Shown here piece by piece: positions 17,261-25,710 of a DNA stretch of 63,748 nt. The first letter of the stretch is position 1. Each line of letters opens with the position of its first letter. Source of the stretch: JBCBKU01 sp038521345 (lineage in GTDB: Bacteria > Pseudomonadota > Alphaproteobacteria > Rhodobacterales > Rhodobacteraceae); contig JBCBKU010000017.1 in NCBI GenBank assembly GCA_038521345.1, forward strand, positions 1 to 63,748, in the 5' to 3' direction. Both the position numbers and the translations under genes were made by a program. Below the pieces are notes generated by a model, which was not told where the DNA came from, searched no databases, and saw only the letters and a list, made by a program, of their open reading frames with translations.

Positions 17261-18817
17261 TCAGGCCGTGAGATGGAGCCGCTTAATCGACTTCGGGGAT
17301 TCCGGGGCAAAGCGAACAATCGTAGCGCCGCCCGGCAGCGGGGCAAACCGGCAATCGAGCCCCCGACCGTCCTTCAACCGGACCTGTGCGCTCCAACCGG
17401 TGCGTTGTCCCCTCTGGGTCGCAAATCTCGCGAACCCGCTCCAGACTTCGGTTGGGGTTGTGCCTTCGCGCCACGTCCGTGCGGCTTCTGAGACGAACAC
17501 GTCGTTCAGACTTGTCGACGGGTCGACACCCCAGAGTTCGGCGTACGCGCGATTGGTCATCGCAAGCACGCCGTTAGAAGCAAAGACAGCTATCGCATCC
17601 GGCATCTCATCGATTACCGCTTGGCCGAGTTCAAGCTCGGTTCGGAAATTGCGGGTCATCGACATCTCGGCTGAGATATCCTCGAACAGGAACGCGACCG
17701 CGCCATCGGGATGCGGACGTCCGCTGACCTTGTATGTGCGGCCATCGGGTAATGACCATGTGGCTTCGTAATTGCCATCGGTCGCGGCGGCTTCCAGCGC
17801 CGCAATTTCTCGCCTCCAACTGCCATAGTCTTTCGGCTCGGGTATCATCTGTCTGTCACGCAGGCGGTCGAGAAACCCAAGTAGCGTCGGTCGTGCCGTC
17901 AGAAAGTCCACCGGAAGCGTCGTCAGATCGGTCAGCGCCGGATTAAACAGGGCAAGACGCCGGGACCTGTCAAAGATCGCCAGCCCGATCGTCAGATGAG
18001 CAAAGGTCTTGGTGAGGGTCTGCATGAAATTGCGCAGCTGATCCTCGGCAGCGACCGTTTCGCCGACATCCACGGCGGAATGGATCGTCTCATCGCCGAC
18101 TTCCGCCGAGTAGACATCGAACCAACGTTCGCGCCGGGTGGTCTGACGCCGCAGTGACAGGCGCGTCGGTCCGGTACCGGTCGCTGCTTCGTTCAACAAT
18201 TCAGAGTCAAACACCAACGGTGGCGGCCAGATCGACTGACTACCGTTCGACTCGGCGACTTCGAGATAGGCACGGTTGGCCCATGTGACGATACCGGACC
18301 TTGTCTGACGCCAAACCAGAAAGGGTCCGTGATCCGTCGTCGTGCGCAGGACGTCGACTTCGCGCTTCAGCGCGGTCAGGGCATGGGGGTCAATCTTGTC
18401 CTCGGCGGCCTCGTGGACCTCAACAAGTGCAACGCGGATGGTCTCGGCCTGAGCCGCGACATCAATCTCGGACAGACCATCGGCGGATTGCAGTGTGATT
18501 GGACCGTCATCATCAAGTTGGACCAGCTGTTCGGGCAGCGTCGGAAACCTTGGCGTCAGCAACGCCACGAGGCGATCCCAATCGTTCCCGTCTGCCGGGG
18601 CGAGGTCCAATAGTTCACGCGCCCTGCGGGTCGCGTCAAGAAGCACGTGGTCTTCGAACAGAAACACTGTGTCGGGCTGATGAAGGGGCTGCGCCTCGAT
18701 CAGTCGTGTCCGCGGACCGGACGACAATCGCGCTCCGGCGAAAAGCGCCAGGGCCGCCGCGGCGAAGGCCGCGCCAGCCGACATGAGCGCGTCCCATAAT
18801 GTTCCCATATCAAGCAA
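17261..18817 (-). CDS. divL: PAS-domain protein, DivL-like (no kinase core)
   Basis: 518 residues. One N-terminal membrane helix (ALMSAGAAFAAAALALFAGA) is followed by three or four PAS-like segments: around 130-240 (HGPFLVWRQTRSGIVTWANR), around 285-390 (LTIGLAIFDRSRRLALFNPA, then KVSGRPHPDGAVAFLFEDIS) and around 400-500 (EMPDAIAVFASNGVLAMTNR). There is no H-box or ATP-binding HATPase region. In Rhodobacter capsulatus the PAS protein DivL near regB acts on the CckA-ChpT-CtrA relay; the same locus position is the basis for this name, recalled and not tested. The TTG start at 18817 has GAGG seven bases upstream; ATG at 18808 is the alternative. A CtrA box lies about 50 bp upstream. Confidence 0.78.
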   Translation of the reverse strand: MLDMGTLWDALMSAGAAFAAAALALFAGARLSSGPRTRLIEAQPLHQPDTVFLFEDHVLLDATRRARELLDLAPADGNDWDRLVALLTPRFPTLPEQLVQLDDDGPITLQSADGLSEIDVAAQAETIRVALVEVHEAAEDKIDPHALTALKREVDVLRTTTDHGPFLVWRQTRSGIVTWANRAYLEVAESNGSQSIWPPPLVFDSELLNEAATGTGPTRLSLRRQTTRRERWFDVYSAEVGDETIHSAVDVGETVAAEDQLRNFMQTLTKTFAHLTIGLAIFDRSRRLALFNPALTDLTTLPVDFLTARPTLLGFLDRLRDRQMIPEPKDYGSWRREIAALEAAATDGNYEATWSLPDGRTYKVSGRPHPDGAVAFLFEDISAEMSMTRNFRTELELGQAVIDEMPDAIAVFASNGVLAMTNRAYAELWGVDPSTSLNDVFVSEAARTWREGTTPTEVWSGFARFATQRGQRTGWSAQVRLKDGRGLDCRFAPLPGGATIVRFAPESPKSIKRLHLTA

Positions 18818-18827
18818 ATCAGAACCT

Positions 18828-18842
18828 CGGGAATGTTTCCCG
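18828..18842 (-). other. Small stem-loop at the DivL-like gene ribosome site
   Basis: CGGGAA and TTCCCG form a 6-bp stem with a 3-base loop. The GAGG that serves the TTG start begins in its 3-prime arm on the minus strand, so the hairpin could limit initiation. Functional effect is inference. Confidence 0.4.
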
Positions 18843-18866
18843 GGGGTAACCTTGCGTTTAGCGCAG

Positions 18867-18881
18867 TTAATAAAGGGTTAA
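18867..18881 (-). promoter_or_regulatory. CtrA-binding site (TTAA-N7-TTAA)
   Basis: Minus strand reads TTAACCCTTTATTAAC, a full match to the alphaproteobacterial CtrA consensus TTAA-N7-TTAAC. It is in the 89-bp gap between the regB stop and the DivL-like PAS gene, about 50 bp before the PAS start, where an activator or repressor site is expected. Confidence 0.7.
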
Positions 18882-18906
18882 GCTGGCACTTTGACCACTC
18901 GGTTCC

Positions 18907-20301
18907 CTAGGCCTCGATCGGGCGGTTCTGCCCCAGTCCACCCTGCACATCGTCTTCATCCGCTATGATTGAGCCCTTCGGCCAAACCACGTCCACAATA
19001 GCGCCCGTCCGGCTGCCAACTGACAAATCGAAGGTATATGGCCCGCGTCCATTCGCAAAGCTTATCTCCGCGCCCGTACGTTCCAGGAGCGTTTTGGCGA
19101 TAAAGAGACCAAGACCCATGCCTTCGTATTCTTTGCGTTTGGACGGCGTGCCGCCGCTTCTTCGCCGAACGAACGGATCGCCGATACGCCCAAGGATCTG
19201 TTGGGGAAATCCCGGGCCGTCATCGACAATCCGCAACCGCACCTCATCGGCTGACCATGAAATATCGATCCAGACATTTGCACCGGCAAAGTCCACGGCG
19301 TTCTGGACCAAGTTCCGAATGCCGTGCACAATCTCTGGGCGTCGTTCGACAACGGGCTGTTTCGGCGGCGCGCCGTCCTCGGGAAAAAGCTCGAAATGCA
19401 ATTCCTTGCCGCGATTGCGGTGAGGTTCTGCAGCTTCTTCGATGATTGATACGATCGGGGCCCGTCGAAGGTGAAGATCGTCCTTTCCGGCCCGCCCCAT
19501 GGACCGAAGGATGTCGCGGCATCGGTCCGCCTGATCCCGGATCAGTTTTGCGTCGTCGCGAAGTTCCGGGCGATTATCCAGCTCTTCCATCAATTCGGCA
19601 CTCACCAGCTTGATCGTGGCGAGCGGCGTGCCAAGCTCGTGCGCCGCCGCGGCGACCACACCGCCAAGGTCAGTGAGCTTTTGCTCTCGGGCAAGCGCCA
19701 GCTGGGTCGCCGTCAGCGCATCGGCCATCATGTTGATCTCATTTGTGATCCGCTGTGCGAAGGCGGCCAGGAAAACGATTGTGATCACGATTGCGACCCA
19801 TGATCCCACAACGAAGTCTTGTGGCAGCCGAAGCCCATCTCCGTCGATCCGAGTCAGCGGTATATGCACCAATGCGATGAAGCTTATGAGTAGGATTCCA
19901 AGGGCCCCAAGGACGATGGTCGTCCGCAATTGCAGGAAAGTTGCAGAAATGGTGACGGGCACCAGAATCAGCACCGAAAACGGGTTGTTCAGCCCGCCGG
20001 TCAGAAACAGCAGGAATGACAGTTGCGAAATGTCGAACACCAGCTGAAGTGCCGCCTCGCCCTCGGTCAGGCGCTTGTTCTCAGGAAACAGGAAGAACGC
20101 GAGTACATTGGCCAGAACCGCGGCTGCGACAGCCATCAGACAGGCCGCAAGGTTCAGGTTGAAATCGAACCAAGCCACGGCCGCGACAATGGCTGACAAC
20201 TGGCCAAACACTGCGATCCAGCGAAGCACGACAAGGGTTCGCAGCCGGATCCAGTTTTCGCGCGGGATGCGTTGGGCCAGACCCGGTGTTTCCGCGACCA
20301 T
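18907..20301 (-). CDS. regB: Redox sensor histidine kinase RegB/PrrB
   Basis: 464 residues. Six membrane helices fill roughly residues 25-185. GGLNNPF at residues 102-108 is the RegB ubiquinone-binding heptad (GGxxNPF). The H-box is AAAAHELGTPLATIKL with His221, and the redox-active cysteine is in DQADRCRDILRSMG (Cys261, Cys265 in R. capsulatus). The C-terminal HATPase shows IRNLVQNAVDFAGANVWIDI (N box) and IVDDGPGFP (G1). It phosphorylates RegA under low oxygen. ATG at 20301 has GGAGAGG in front; the GTG at 20307 is too close to it. The gene is divergent from senC-regA over 97 bp, as in Rhodobacter. Confidence 0.96.
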   Translation of the reverse strand: MVAETPGLAQRIPRENWIRLRTLVVLRWIAVFGQLSAIVAAVAWFDFNLNLAACLMAVAAAVLANVLAFFLFPENKRLTEGEAALQLVFDISQLSFLLFLTGGLNNPFSVLILVPVTISATFLQLRTTIVLGALGILLISFIALVHIPLTRIDGDGLRLPQDFVVGSWVAIVITIVFLAAFAQRITNEINMMADALTATQLALAREQKLTDLGGVVAAAAHELGTPLATIKLVSAELMEELDNRPELRDDAKLIRDQADRCRDILRSMGRAGKDDLHLRRAPIVSIIEEAAEPHRNRGKELHFELFPEDGAPPKQPVVERRPEIVHGIRNLVQNAVDFAGANVWIDISWSADEVRLRIVDDGPGFPQQILGRIGDPFVRRRSGGTPSKRKEYEGMGLGLFIAKTLLERTGAEISFANGRGPYTFDLSVGSRTGAIVDVVWPKGSIIADEDDVQGGLGQNRPIEA

Positions 20302-20398
20302 GGGCACCTCTCCTCTTTGTGACCCGGCTGTGGCACTCTGGCTGGTTGTAAAGGCGGCGCCAAGGCCGGATCACGCTGTCGATACCCCGGAGGTTACT

Positions 20399-21016
20399 AT
20401 GACACGAATTTACGCGACGGTTGCATTGCTGGTGGTTGCCGCCCTTGTTGGCGGAACCGTAGGGCTGGTCCTAGTAAGGGGAACCACAGATCGGTTCGCC
20501 GTTTGCCGCGCGACAGCAGTGGCGGGTGACACACTGATTGGGGGCCCATTTACGTTGGTGTCCGAAACCGGCGAGACAGTGACCGATGCGGATGTGATCA
20601 CCGAACCATCCCTTCTGTATTTCGGCTATACATTTTGTCCTGACGTTTGCCCGCTTGATGCTGCACGCAACGCCGTAGCGGTGGATCTCTTGGACGCGAC
20701 TGGTCACTCAGTGACGCCGGTTTTCATTTCGATCGATCCCGAGCGTGATACTCCCGAGGTCCTCGCCGATTTCACGGCGAACCTACACCCGAAAATGCTG
20801 GGGCTTACCGGTTCGCTGGACCAGGTCGATGCGGCGTCCAAAGCCTATCGGACCTACTACAGGAAACAGCCCGGCGACCCAGACTACTATCTCGTAGATC
20901 ATTCGACCTTCACCTATCTCGTGATGCCCGAGCATGGCTTTGTTGAGTTCTTCAGACGAGATCTGACGGCCGAAGCCATGGCCGAACAGGTCGCTTGCTT
21001 TGTAGACGCCGCGTGA
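20399..21016 (+). CDS. senC: SCO1/SenC/PrrC family copper chaperone
   Basis: 205 residues. An N-terminal membrane anchor (YATVALLVVAALVGGTVGLV) precedes a periplasmic thioredoxin-fold domain. FGYTFCPDVCPLDAARN has the CxxxC copper site (Cys80, Cys84) and LVDHSTFTYLVMPEHG the ligand histidine. SCO proteins deliver copper to the CuA centre of cytochrome oxidase; in Rhodobacter SenC/PrrC also passes oxygen-related signals to the RegBA system. The ATG at 20399 has AGG at proper spacing, and an upstream open extension would run through the divergent regB start. It is 40 bp before regA on the same strand. Confidence 0.95.
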   Translation: MTRIYATVALLVVAALVGGTVGLVLVRGTTDRFAVCRATAVAGDTLIGGPFTLVSETGETVTDADVITEPSLLYFGYTFCPDVCPLDAARNAVAVDLLDATGHSVTPVFISIDPERDTPEVLADFTANLHPKMLGLTGSLDQVDAASKAYRTYYRKQPGDPDYYLVDHSTFTYLVMPEHGFVEFFRRDLTAEAMAEQVACFVDAA

Positions 21017-21056
21017 GTGATTTGACGCCCGCCGCAGGACGTCTAGTTTGCGAGGT

Positions 21057-21635
21057 ATGGAACATGACGACGAAACCGGCCTTGCACCAAATCTAAAGCG
21101 GTCTCTGGGGGACGATCCCTCCCTTTTGATTGTTGATGACGACGAGCCGTTTCTGCGTCGATTGGCGCGGGCAATGGAAAAGCGCGGGTTCGCGGTCGAG
21201 ACCGCGGAAAGCGTCGCCGCAGGCAGGGCGATCGCCACGGCGCGTCCCCCGGCATACGCAGTGATCGACTTGCGCCTCGATGACGGCAACGGGCTCGACG
21301 TGGTGGAAGCCATCCGTGACCGCCGTCCGGACAGCCGCGTCGTTGTCCTGACCGGCTATGGCGCGATCGCGACGGCCGTCGCAGCCGTTAAGATTGGTGC
21401 GACGGATTATTTGTCGAAGCCTGCCGATGCGAATGACGTGACCGCCGCGCTTCTGACCGACGAAAGCGAGCTGCCGCCGCCGCCCGAAAACCCGATGTCC
21501 GCCGATCGGGTGCGTTGGGAGCATATCCAGCGCGTATATGAGCTGTGCGATCGCAACGTGTCCGAGACTGCACGCCGTTTGAATATGCACCGCCGGACGC
21601 TGCAACGGATTCTTGCCAAGCGCAGTCCGCGCTAG
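21057..21635 (+). CDS. regA: Redox response regulator RegA/PrrA (ActR family)
   Basis: 192 residues. The receiver domain has the acidic pocket LLIVDDDEPFLRRLARAM, the phospho-acceptor Asp71 in YAVIDLRLDDGNGL, VVLTGYGAIATAVAAVK with the Thr and the conserved Lys in DYLSKPADANDV. A four-proline linker (PPPPEN) leads to a Fis-type helix-turn-helix NVSETARRLNMHRRTLQRIL, as in RegA. It controls photosynthesis, respiration, carbon and nitrogen genes in relatives. A TTG at 21048 with AGGA eight bases upstream is an alternative start. Unlike R. capsulatus there is no hvrA after it; the next gene is convergent. Confidence 0.96.
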   Translation: MEHDDETGLAPNLKRSLGDDPSLLIVDDDEPFLRRLARAMEKRGFAVETAESVAAGRAIATARPPAYAVIDLRLDDGNGLDVVEAIRDRRPDSRVVVLTGYGAIATAVAAVKIGATDYLSKPADANDVTAALLTDESELPPPPENPMSADRVRWEHIQRVYELCDRNVSETARRLNMHRRTLQRILAKRSPR

Positions 21636-22114
21636 CCGAGTTCGAAGCGCGTATGCGTTTTTCCGGTGACCGTCCCGTCTGACAGACTGGCTGTCGGATC
21701 TTCGTCCCAGACCTGGAACCCCATCTTTCGATAGTAGCCGAGACCAACGGTATTGTCGGACCGGATTGAAGCGTTGATCCAGCGATAACCAAGTCCGGTT
21801 GCCGCCGCACAGGTGGTCGCAAACAGGCGTGCGCCAATGCCTCCGCCCGTGGACCCGACGCGGACGAACGACGCGATATCGGCGGCTTCGGGCGGAAGTT
21901 TTGCGTTTGGTTCGATCCATTGGAACCCAAGGATACCGTCGTCCGAAGCGGCGACGTGCCACGCCGAGCGGTCAGGGTTCCGGGCCATCCAGTTGCAAAC
22001 GTCCCGTGCTGAAACCGCGCCTTCAATCGCCGTGGTGCCCCCCTTGGTGATCACTTCATTCAACAGTGCCGACATGGCACCGGCATCCTCGACCGTCGCG
22101 GGCCGGATCAGCAT
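21632..22114 (-). CDS. GNAT family N-acetyltransferase
   Basis: 160 residues. It starts MLIRPATVEDAGAMSALLNE, the first strand and helix of the GNAT fold, and FVRVGSTGGGIGARLFATTC contains the acetyl-CoA pyrophosphate loop (QxxGxG/A type, here variant). TGLGYRWINASIRSDNTVGL with YYRKMGFQVW is the typical motif B end. The TIEG-like early block (ITKGGTTAIEGAVSA) recalls phosphinothricin/L-methionine-sulfoximine acetyltransferase relatives, but acceptor is unknown. It overlaps the upstream HD-domain gene by 7 bases and its end overlaps the convergent regA stop by four. Confidence 0.85.
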   Translation of the reverse strand: MLIRPATVEDAGAMSALLNEVITKGGTTAIEGAVSARDVCNWMARNPDRSAWHVAASDDGILGFQWIEPNAKLPPEAADIASFVRVGSTGGGIGARLFATTCAAATGLGYRWINASIRSDNTVGLGYYRKMGFQVWDEDPTASLSDGTVTGKTHTRFELG

Positions 22115-22707
22115 ACCATCGCCTCCATCAGCGTGGCGTGGCGAGCCTCAAATGCTGCGCGCGCCTCCATGGGCGGGCGAATGTGGAGGTGCAGGTGCGC
22201 CGCGAGGTCCTCAGGCGGCGTCCCAAAAAAGCGATTTGCTTCGTCGAGTGTGAATCCGGCGATCTGGGTTGCCTCGAGCCAGGCGGAAATCTTGTCGGCA
22301 CGTTTGATCTCACGCTTGATGGTTTTTGGCAGTTCCGCCGGCAGCCCGAACCGCAGATGTACAGCGGCTGTAAGACGGTCGTCCAGTGCGCCGTATCCAG
22401 GCCCAACTGCCGCCTTCACAGGCGAAATCATATCGCCGATTACGTATTCCGGAGCGTCGTGCAGAAGCGCTGCCAAATGCCACCGAACTGGCGCCTCGGG
22501 GTTCAGCCGGCGGTAGATGTCTTCGACGAGAAGCGAATGCTCGGCCACCGAATAAGGATAGGGACCGCGCGTCTGTCCGTTCCAACGGGCGACGAAGGCA
22601 AGGCCATGGGCAATGTCTTCGATCTCGATGTCCACCGGGGTCGGATCCAACAAATCAAGCCGTCGCCCCGAGAGCATTCTTTGCCATGCGCGCACCGATT
22701 TCGGCAC
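22108..22707 (-). CDS. HD-domain phosphohydrolase (YfbR/Cas3-like HD family)
   Basis: 199 residues. PYSVAEHSLLVEDIYRRL supplies the first histidine, HLAALLHDAPEYVIGDMISP the HD pair with the following Glu/Tyr, and KRADKISAWLEATQIAGFT the last Asp. This order H...HD...D defines the HD superfamily metal site, and the AEHSLLV/HDAPE layout resembles YfbR-like nucleotidase proteins acting on nucleotides. The start is GTG at 22707 with a strong AGGAGG five bases ahead. Its last bases overlap the GNAT gene. Substrate is not known. Confidence 0.85.
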   Translation of the reverse strand: MPKSVRAWQRMLSGRRLDLLDPTPVDIEIEDIAHGLAFVARWNGQTRGPYPYSVAEHSLLVEDIYRRLNPEAPVRWHLAALLHDAPEYVIGDMISPVKAAVGPGYGALDDRLTAAVHLRFGLPAELPKTIKREIKRADKISAWLEATQIAGFTLDEANRFFGTPPEDLAAHLHLHIRPPMEARAAFEARHATLMEAMVC

Positions 22708-22916
22708 GTTTTCCTCCTAGGTTTGCCATAGAACCGCCCCCAATTGCCGAAAAACTAGGCAGTGGAGATCGCAAACGGTCACGCAGTCTCACGTTATGCG
22801 GCGATCAACATGTCGTTCACGACCGGAGGCGTATCTTCTCAGTTGTGCAAAGACAAATCGATGGAGGCACTAGCATCGACCGCCGGGCGGCTGAGCCTGG
22901 TAGAAAGGAGCAACCG

Positions 22917-23225
22917 ATGCGGAAGGCAAGATACAGTATAGTTTTAGCGGCGGCGATCTTCGCGCCGACATTTATTCAGGCCCAGGCGAACCAGTGCGGT
23001 GAACGCGAAACGGTCACCAAACGACTGACATCCGGATATGGCGAAACTTTCAATGGCGGCGGGCTTCGCAGCGCCGACGCTATTTTTGAAGTCTGGACGT
23101 CCGAGACAGACGGCACATGGACAATCCTCATGACGCGACCTGACGGCACATCATGCATCATGGCCTCTGGAACCAATTGGCGCGAGGCCAGCCCGGCCGA
23201 CAAGGTTCTCGGCGTCCCCGGCTAA
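22917..23225 (+). CDS. Small exported protein of unknown function
   Basis: 102 residues. MRKARYSIVLAAAIFAPTFI followed by QAQANQ is a clear Sec signal peptide with AQA cleavage. The mature part of about 75 residues has two cysteines (ANQCGERE and GTSCIMAS) that may form a disulfide, and reads RLTSGYGETFNGGGLRSADA then WTSETDGTWTILMTRPDGTS, a beta-rich pattern. The motif of a Cys followed by a WT.....PDGTSC tail occurs in small secreted proteins of Rhodobacterales with no assigned job. GAAAGGAG precedes the ATG at six bases. The gene converges with the EF-hand-like gene with a 4-base overlap. Confidence 0.75.
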   Translation: MRKARYSIVLAAAIFAPTFIQAQANQCGERETVTKRLTSGYGETFNGGGLRSADAIFEVWTSETDGTWTILMTRPDGTSCIMASGTNWREASPADKVLGVPG

Positions 23226-24121
23226 AGCTGGAGCATTCGAAAAAGTTCGGGAACCAGGGCGCCGAATGCGGCTGCAGCGGCGGGCAAACCGGTAAGCCCG
23301 ATTTCTTTGTCGTCTGCATCGGTCTCCGACGCAGCCGTCCTTTCGAGCAACGCCGAAAGATCGGTGAGCCCGGTTTCACCAAGCTCGTCAATAGAGAGCC
23401 GCGCGTTCCCGTCATAGTCGAACGAAGCTACGATGGACGCGGCCACGTCCGGCGCCGCGGCGATACTGGACAGGCGTTCAAGCCGCGCGCGCGCCGCCGT
23501 CGGATCGACTTCGCGGAAGCCAACCGAAAACAAAGTGGCCGCGCGAGCGATCCGCGCAACTTCGGCGATCGAGAGCCCATCGTCTTCAACAACATCAAAC
23601 GCGGCAAACACGTTCTCCATGCAATCGCGGCTGCGCCGGTCGCAGGAATCAAGGGCACCGTCCAAACGCAACATCAAACGGCTTAGTTCGCCAAAAAGCG
23701 CGCGTGCTGACGTGGGGACATCCTCGCATCTGCGATAAACGGTCTTGTCCCAGGTCTCCGGGTCAGGCTCAGCATCCGGAAAGACCCGCGTCCCGCTGGC
23801 AGTTTCGCCACGCGTCAGGCGTGCCTCTGCTGTCAAATCGAGGAATTCCATCTGGTTGCGCGTGATCTTGGCAAAGTATACTCGGTCACGCGCGTCTTCG
23901 AGCCGTGTCCAACCCGCCACAGTCTCAGTGTCTGGCGCAATGCGGATCGGCCCGGTTTGAAACCCGTCCTCATTGACGATCAGTTCCGCCCCGGCCCCGA
24001 TGACCCAGAATTCACCGGGGTCCTCGCAGGCATCGTATCGCCAGACGCCGCTCCATTCATCGGCGTCCGCTGTTCCGGAAAGACAGAGTGCACACAGAAG
24101 CGTGGCAAGGCGGGCAAGCAT
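23222..24121 (-). CDS. Exported protein with two EF-hand-like loops
   Basis: 299 residues, not a named family. MLARLATLLCALCLSGTADA is a signal peptide. The N-terminal third (EWSGVWRYDACEDPGEFWVI) is beta-rich with cysteines at the ends of a small fold (DACEDP, RRCEDVP). The C-terminal half holds two EF-hand-like segments: FDVVEDDGLSIAEVARIA and SFDYDGNARLSIDELGET; the second has the D-x-D-G-N-x-R-x-x-I-D-E pattern and could bind calcium, the first lacks several ligands. Two cysteines in DSCDRRSRDCMEN may pair. GTG at 24124 is an alternative start by one residue. It is divergent from ahcY and convergent with the small exported gene. Confidence 0.72.
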   Translation of the reverse strand: MLARLATLLCALCLSGTADADEWSGVWRYDACEDPGEFWVIGAGAELIVNEDGFQTGPIRIAPDTETVAGWTRLEDARDRVYFAKITRNQMEFLDLTAEARLTRGETASGTRVFPDAEPDPETWDKTVYRRCEDVPTSARALFGELSRLMLRLDGALDSCDRRSRDCMENVFAAFDVVEDDGLSIAEVARIARAATLFSVGFREVDPTAARARLERLSSIAAAPDVAASIVASFDYDGNARLSIDELGETGLTDLSALLERTAASETDADDKEIGLTGLPAAAAAFGALVPELFRMLQL

Positions 24122-24297
24122 CACAAACGACCTCGGATTGACCGCGTCGGCACGAGATTACGGCGCCGCGCGGGGCAACGGAACCCGACTTGCACGATTA
24201 CGATGAAAACGTGCGACATCCCGCTAGCCTGCCACGTTGTCGGCTGCGTGCGACGCTGCTATGTGGCGTGAGGTATCGGGTGAAAAGGACGTGGGCC

Positions 24298-25689
24298 ATG
24301 GCCAAGGATTTCATCGTCAAGGACATTGCACTGGCCGATTTTGGCCGCAAAGAACTGGACATCGCTGAAACGGAAATGCCCGGCCTGATGGCCCTTCGCG
24401 ACGAATACGGCGAGTCTCAACCTTTGAAGGGCGCGCGCATTGCAGGTTCGTTGCACATGACGATCCAAACAGCGGTTCTGATAGAGACCCTGAAACACCT
24501 GGGGGCCGATATCCGCTGGGCATCGTGCAACATCTTTTCGACGCAAGATCATGCCGCTGCGGCGATCGCTGCTGGGGGAACCCCGGTTTTTGCGATCAAG
24601 GGCGAGACGCTTGAAGAGTACTGGTCTTACACGGATCAGATCTTTCAGTTCGAAGAGGGCGCCAACATGATCCTCGACGATGGAGGCGACGCGACGCTCT
24701 ACGTTCTGATCGGCGCTCGGGTCGAGGCTGGCGAAGACCAGTTAATCGCTGTTCCGACCTCGGAAGAGGAAGAAGCTCTTTTTGCCCAGATCAAGAAACG
24801 GTTGGCCGACACTCCGGGCTGGTTCACCCGACAGCGCGACCAAATTGGCGGCGTCACCGAAGAAACCACGACCGGCGTGAACCGCCTTTACCAGATGATG
24901 CGCGATGGCCATTTGCCATTCCCAGCCATCAACGTGAACGACAGCGTCACAAAGTCGAAGTTCGACAACAAATACGGCTGCAAGGAAAGCCTTGTCGACG
25001 GGATCCGCCGTGCCACCGACACAATGATGGCCGGCAAGGTTGCGGTCGTTTGCGGCTACGGAGACGTTGGCAAAGGCTCCGCCGCCAGTCTTCGCGGCGC
25101 AGGTGCCCGCGTAAAGGTGACCGAGGTGGATCCGATCTGCGCGTTGCAAGCCGCCATGGATGGTTATGAAGTGACACTTCTCGAAGACGAGGTGGACACT
25201 GCCGACATCTTCATCACGACGACGGGAAACAAGGATGTCATCCGCATCGAGCACATGCGAGAGATGAAGGACATGGCGATCGTCGGCAATATCGGCCATT
25301 TCGACAACGAGATTCAGGTGGCAAACCTGAAGAACCACAAATGGACGAACATCAAAGAACAGGTGGACATGATCGAGATGCCCTCGGGCAACAGGATCAT
25401 TCTTTTGTCCGAAGGCCGACTTTTGAACCTTGGAAACGCGACCGGTCACCCGTCCTTCGTGATGTCGGCAAGCTTTACCAACCAGGTGCTCGCCCAGATT
25501 GAGCTTTGGACCAAGCGTGACGAATACCCGGTCGGTGTCTACATCCTGCCCAAGCATCTCGACGAGAAGGTGGCTCGGCTTCATTTGCAACGGATCGGGG
25601 CAAAGTTGACCGAGCTCAAGCCTGATCAGGCCTCATATATTGGCGTTAAGCCCGAAGGCCCGTTCAAGTCAGAGCACTACCGCTACTGA
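24298..25689 (+). CDS. ahcY: S-adenosylhomocysteine hydrolase (adenosylhomocysteinase)
   Basis: 463 residues. The enzyme splits S-adenosylhomocysteine into adenosine and homocysteine, keeping the methyl cycle running. VCGYGDVGKGSAASLRGAGA is the NAD-binding GxGxxGxG, CNIFSTQDHAAAAIAAGG and NVNDSVTKSKFDNKYGCKES are signature segments with active-site residues, and the C-terminal KPEGPFKSEHYRY ending in a Lys/Tyr is typical. The bacterial insertion of about 40 residues (VEAGEDQLIAVPTSEEEEAL region) is present. The start at 24298 has AAGGA eight bases ahead. I looked for an SAH or SAM riboswitch in the 170 bp upstream and saw none. Confidence 0.97.
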   Translation: MAKDFIVKDIALADFGRKELDIAETEMPGLMALRDEYGESQPLKGARIAGSLHMTIQTAVLIETLKHLGADIRWASCNIFSTQDHAAAAIAAGGTPVFAIKGETLEEYWSYTDQIFQFEEGANMILDDGGDATLYVLIGARVEAGEDQLIAVPTSEEEEALFAQIKKRLADTPGWFTRQRDQIGGVTEETTTGVNRLYQMMRDGHLPFPAINVNDSVTKSKFDNKYGCKESLVDGIRRATDTMMAGKVAVVCGYGDVGKGSAASLRGAGARVKVTEVDPICALQAAMDGYEVTLLEDEVDTADIFITTTGNKDVIRIEHMREMKDMAIVGNIGHFDNEIQVANLKNHKWTNIKEQVDMIEMPSGNRIILLSEGRLLNLGNATGHPSFVMSASFTNQVLAQIELWTKRDEYPVGVYILPKHLDEKVARLHLQRIGAKLTELKPDQASYIGVKPEGPFKSEHYRY

Positions 25690-25710
25690 CCCCGGGTACG
25701 GGTCCGAACC

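Noticed and set aside
24125..24297. Possible SAH or SAM riboswitch before ahcY
   Set aside because: No known SAH, SAM-II or SAM/SAH motif core could be found by eye in the leader.
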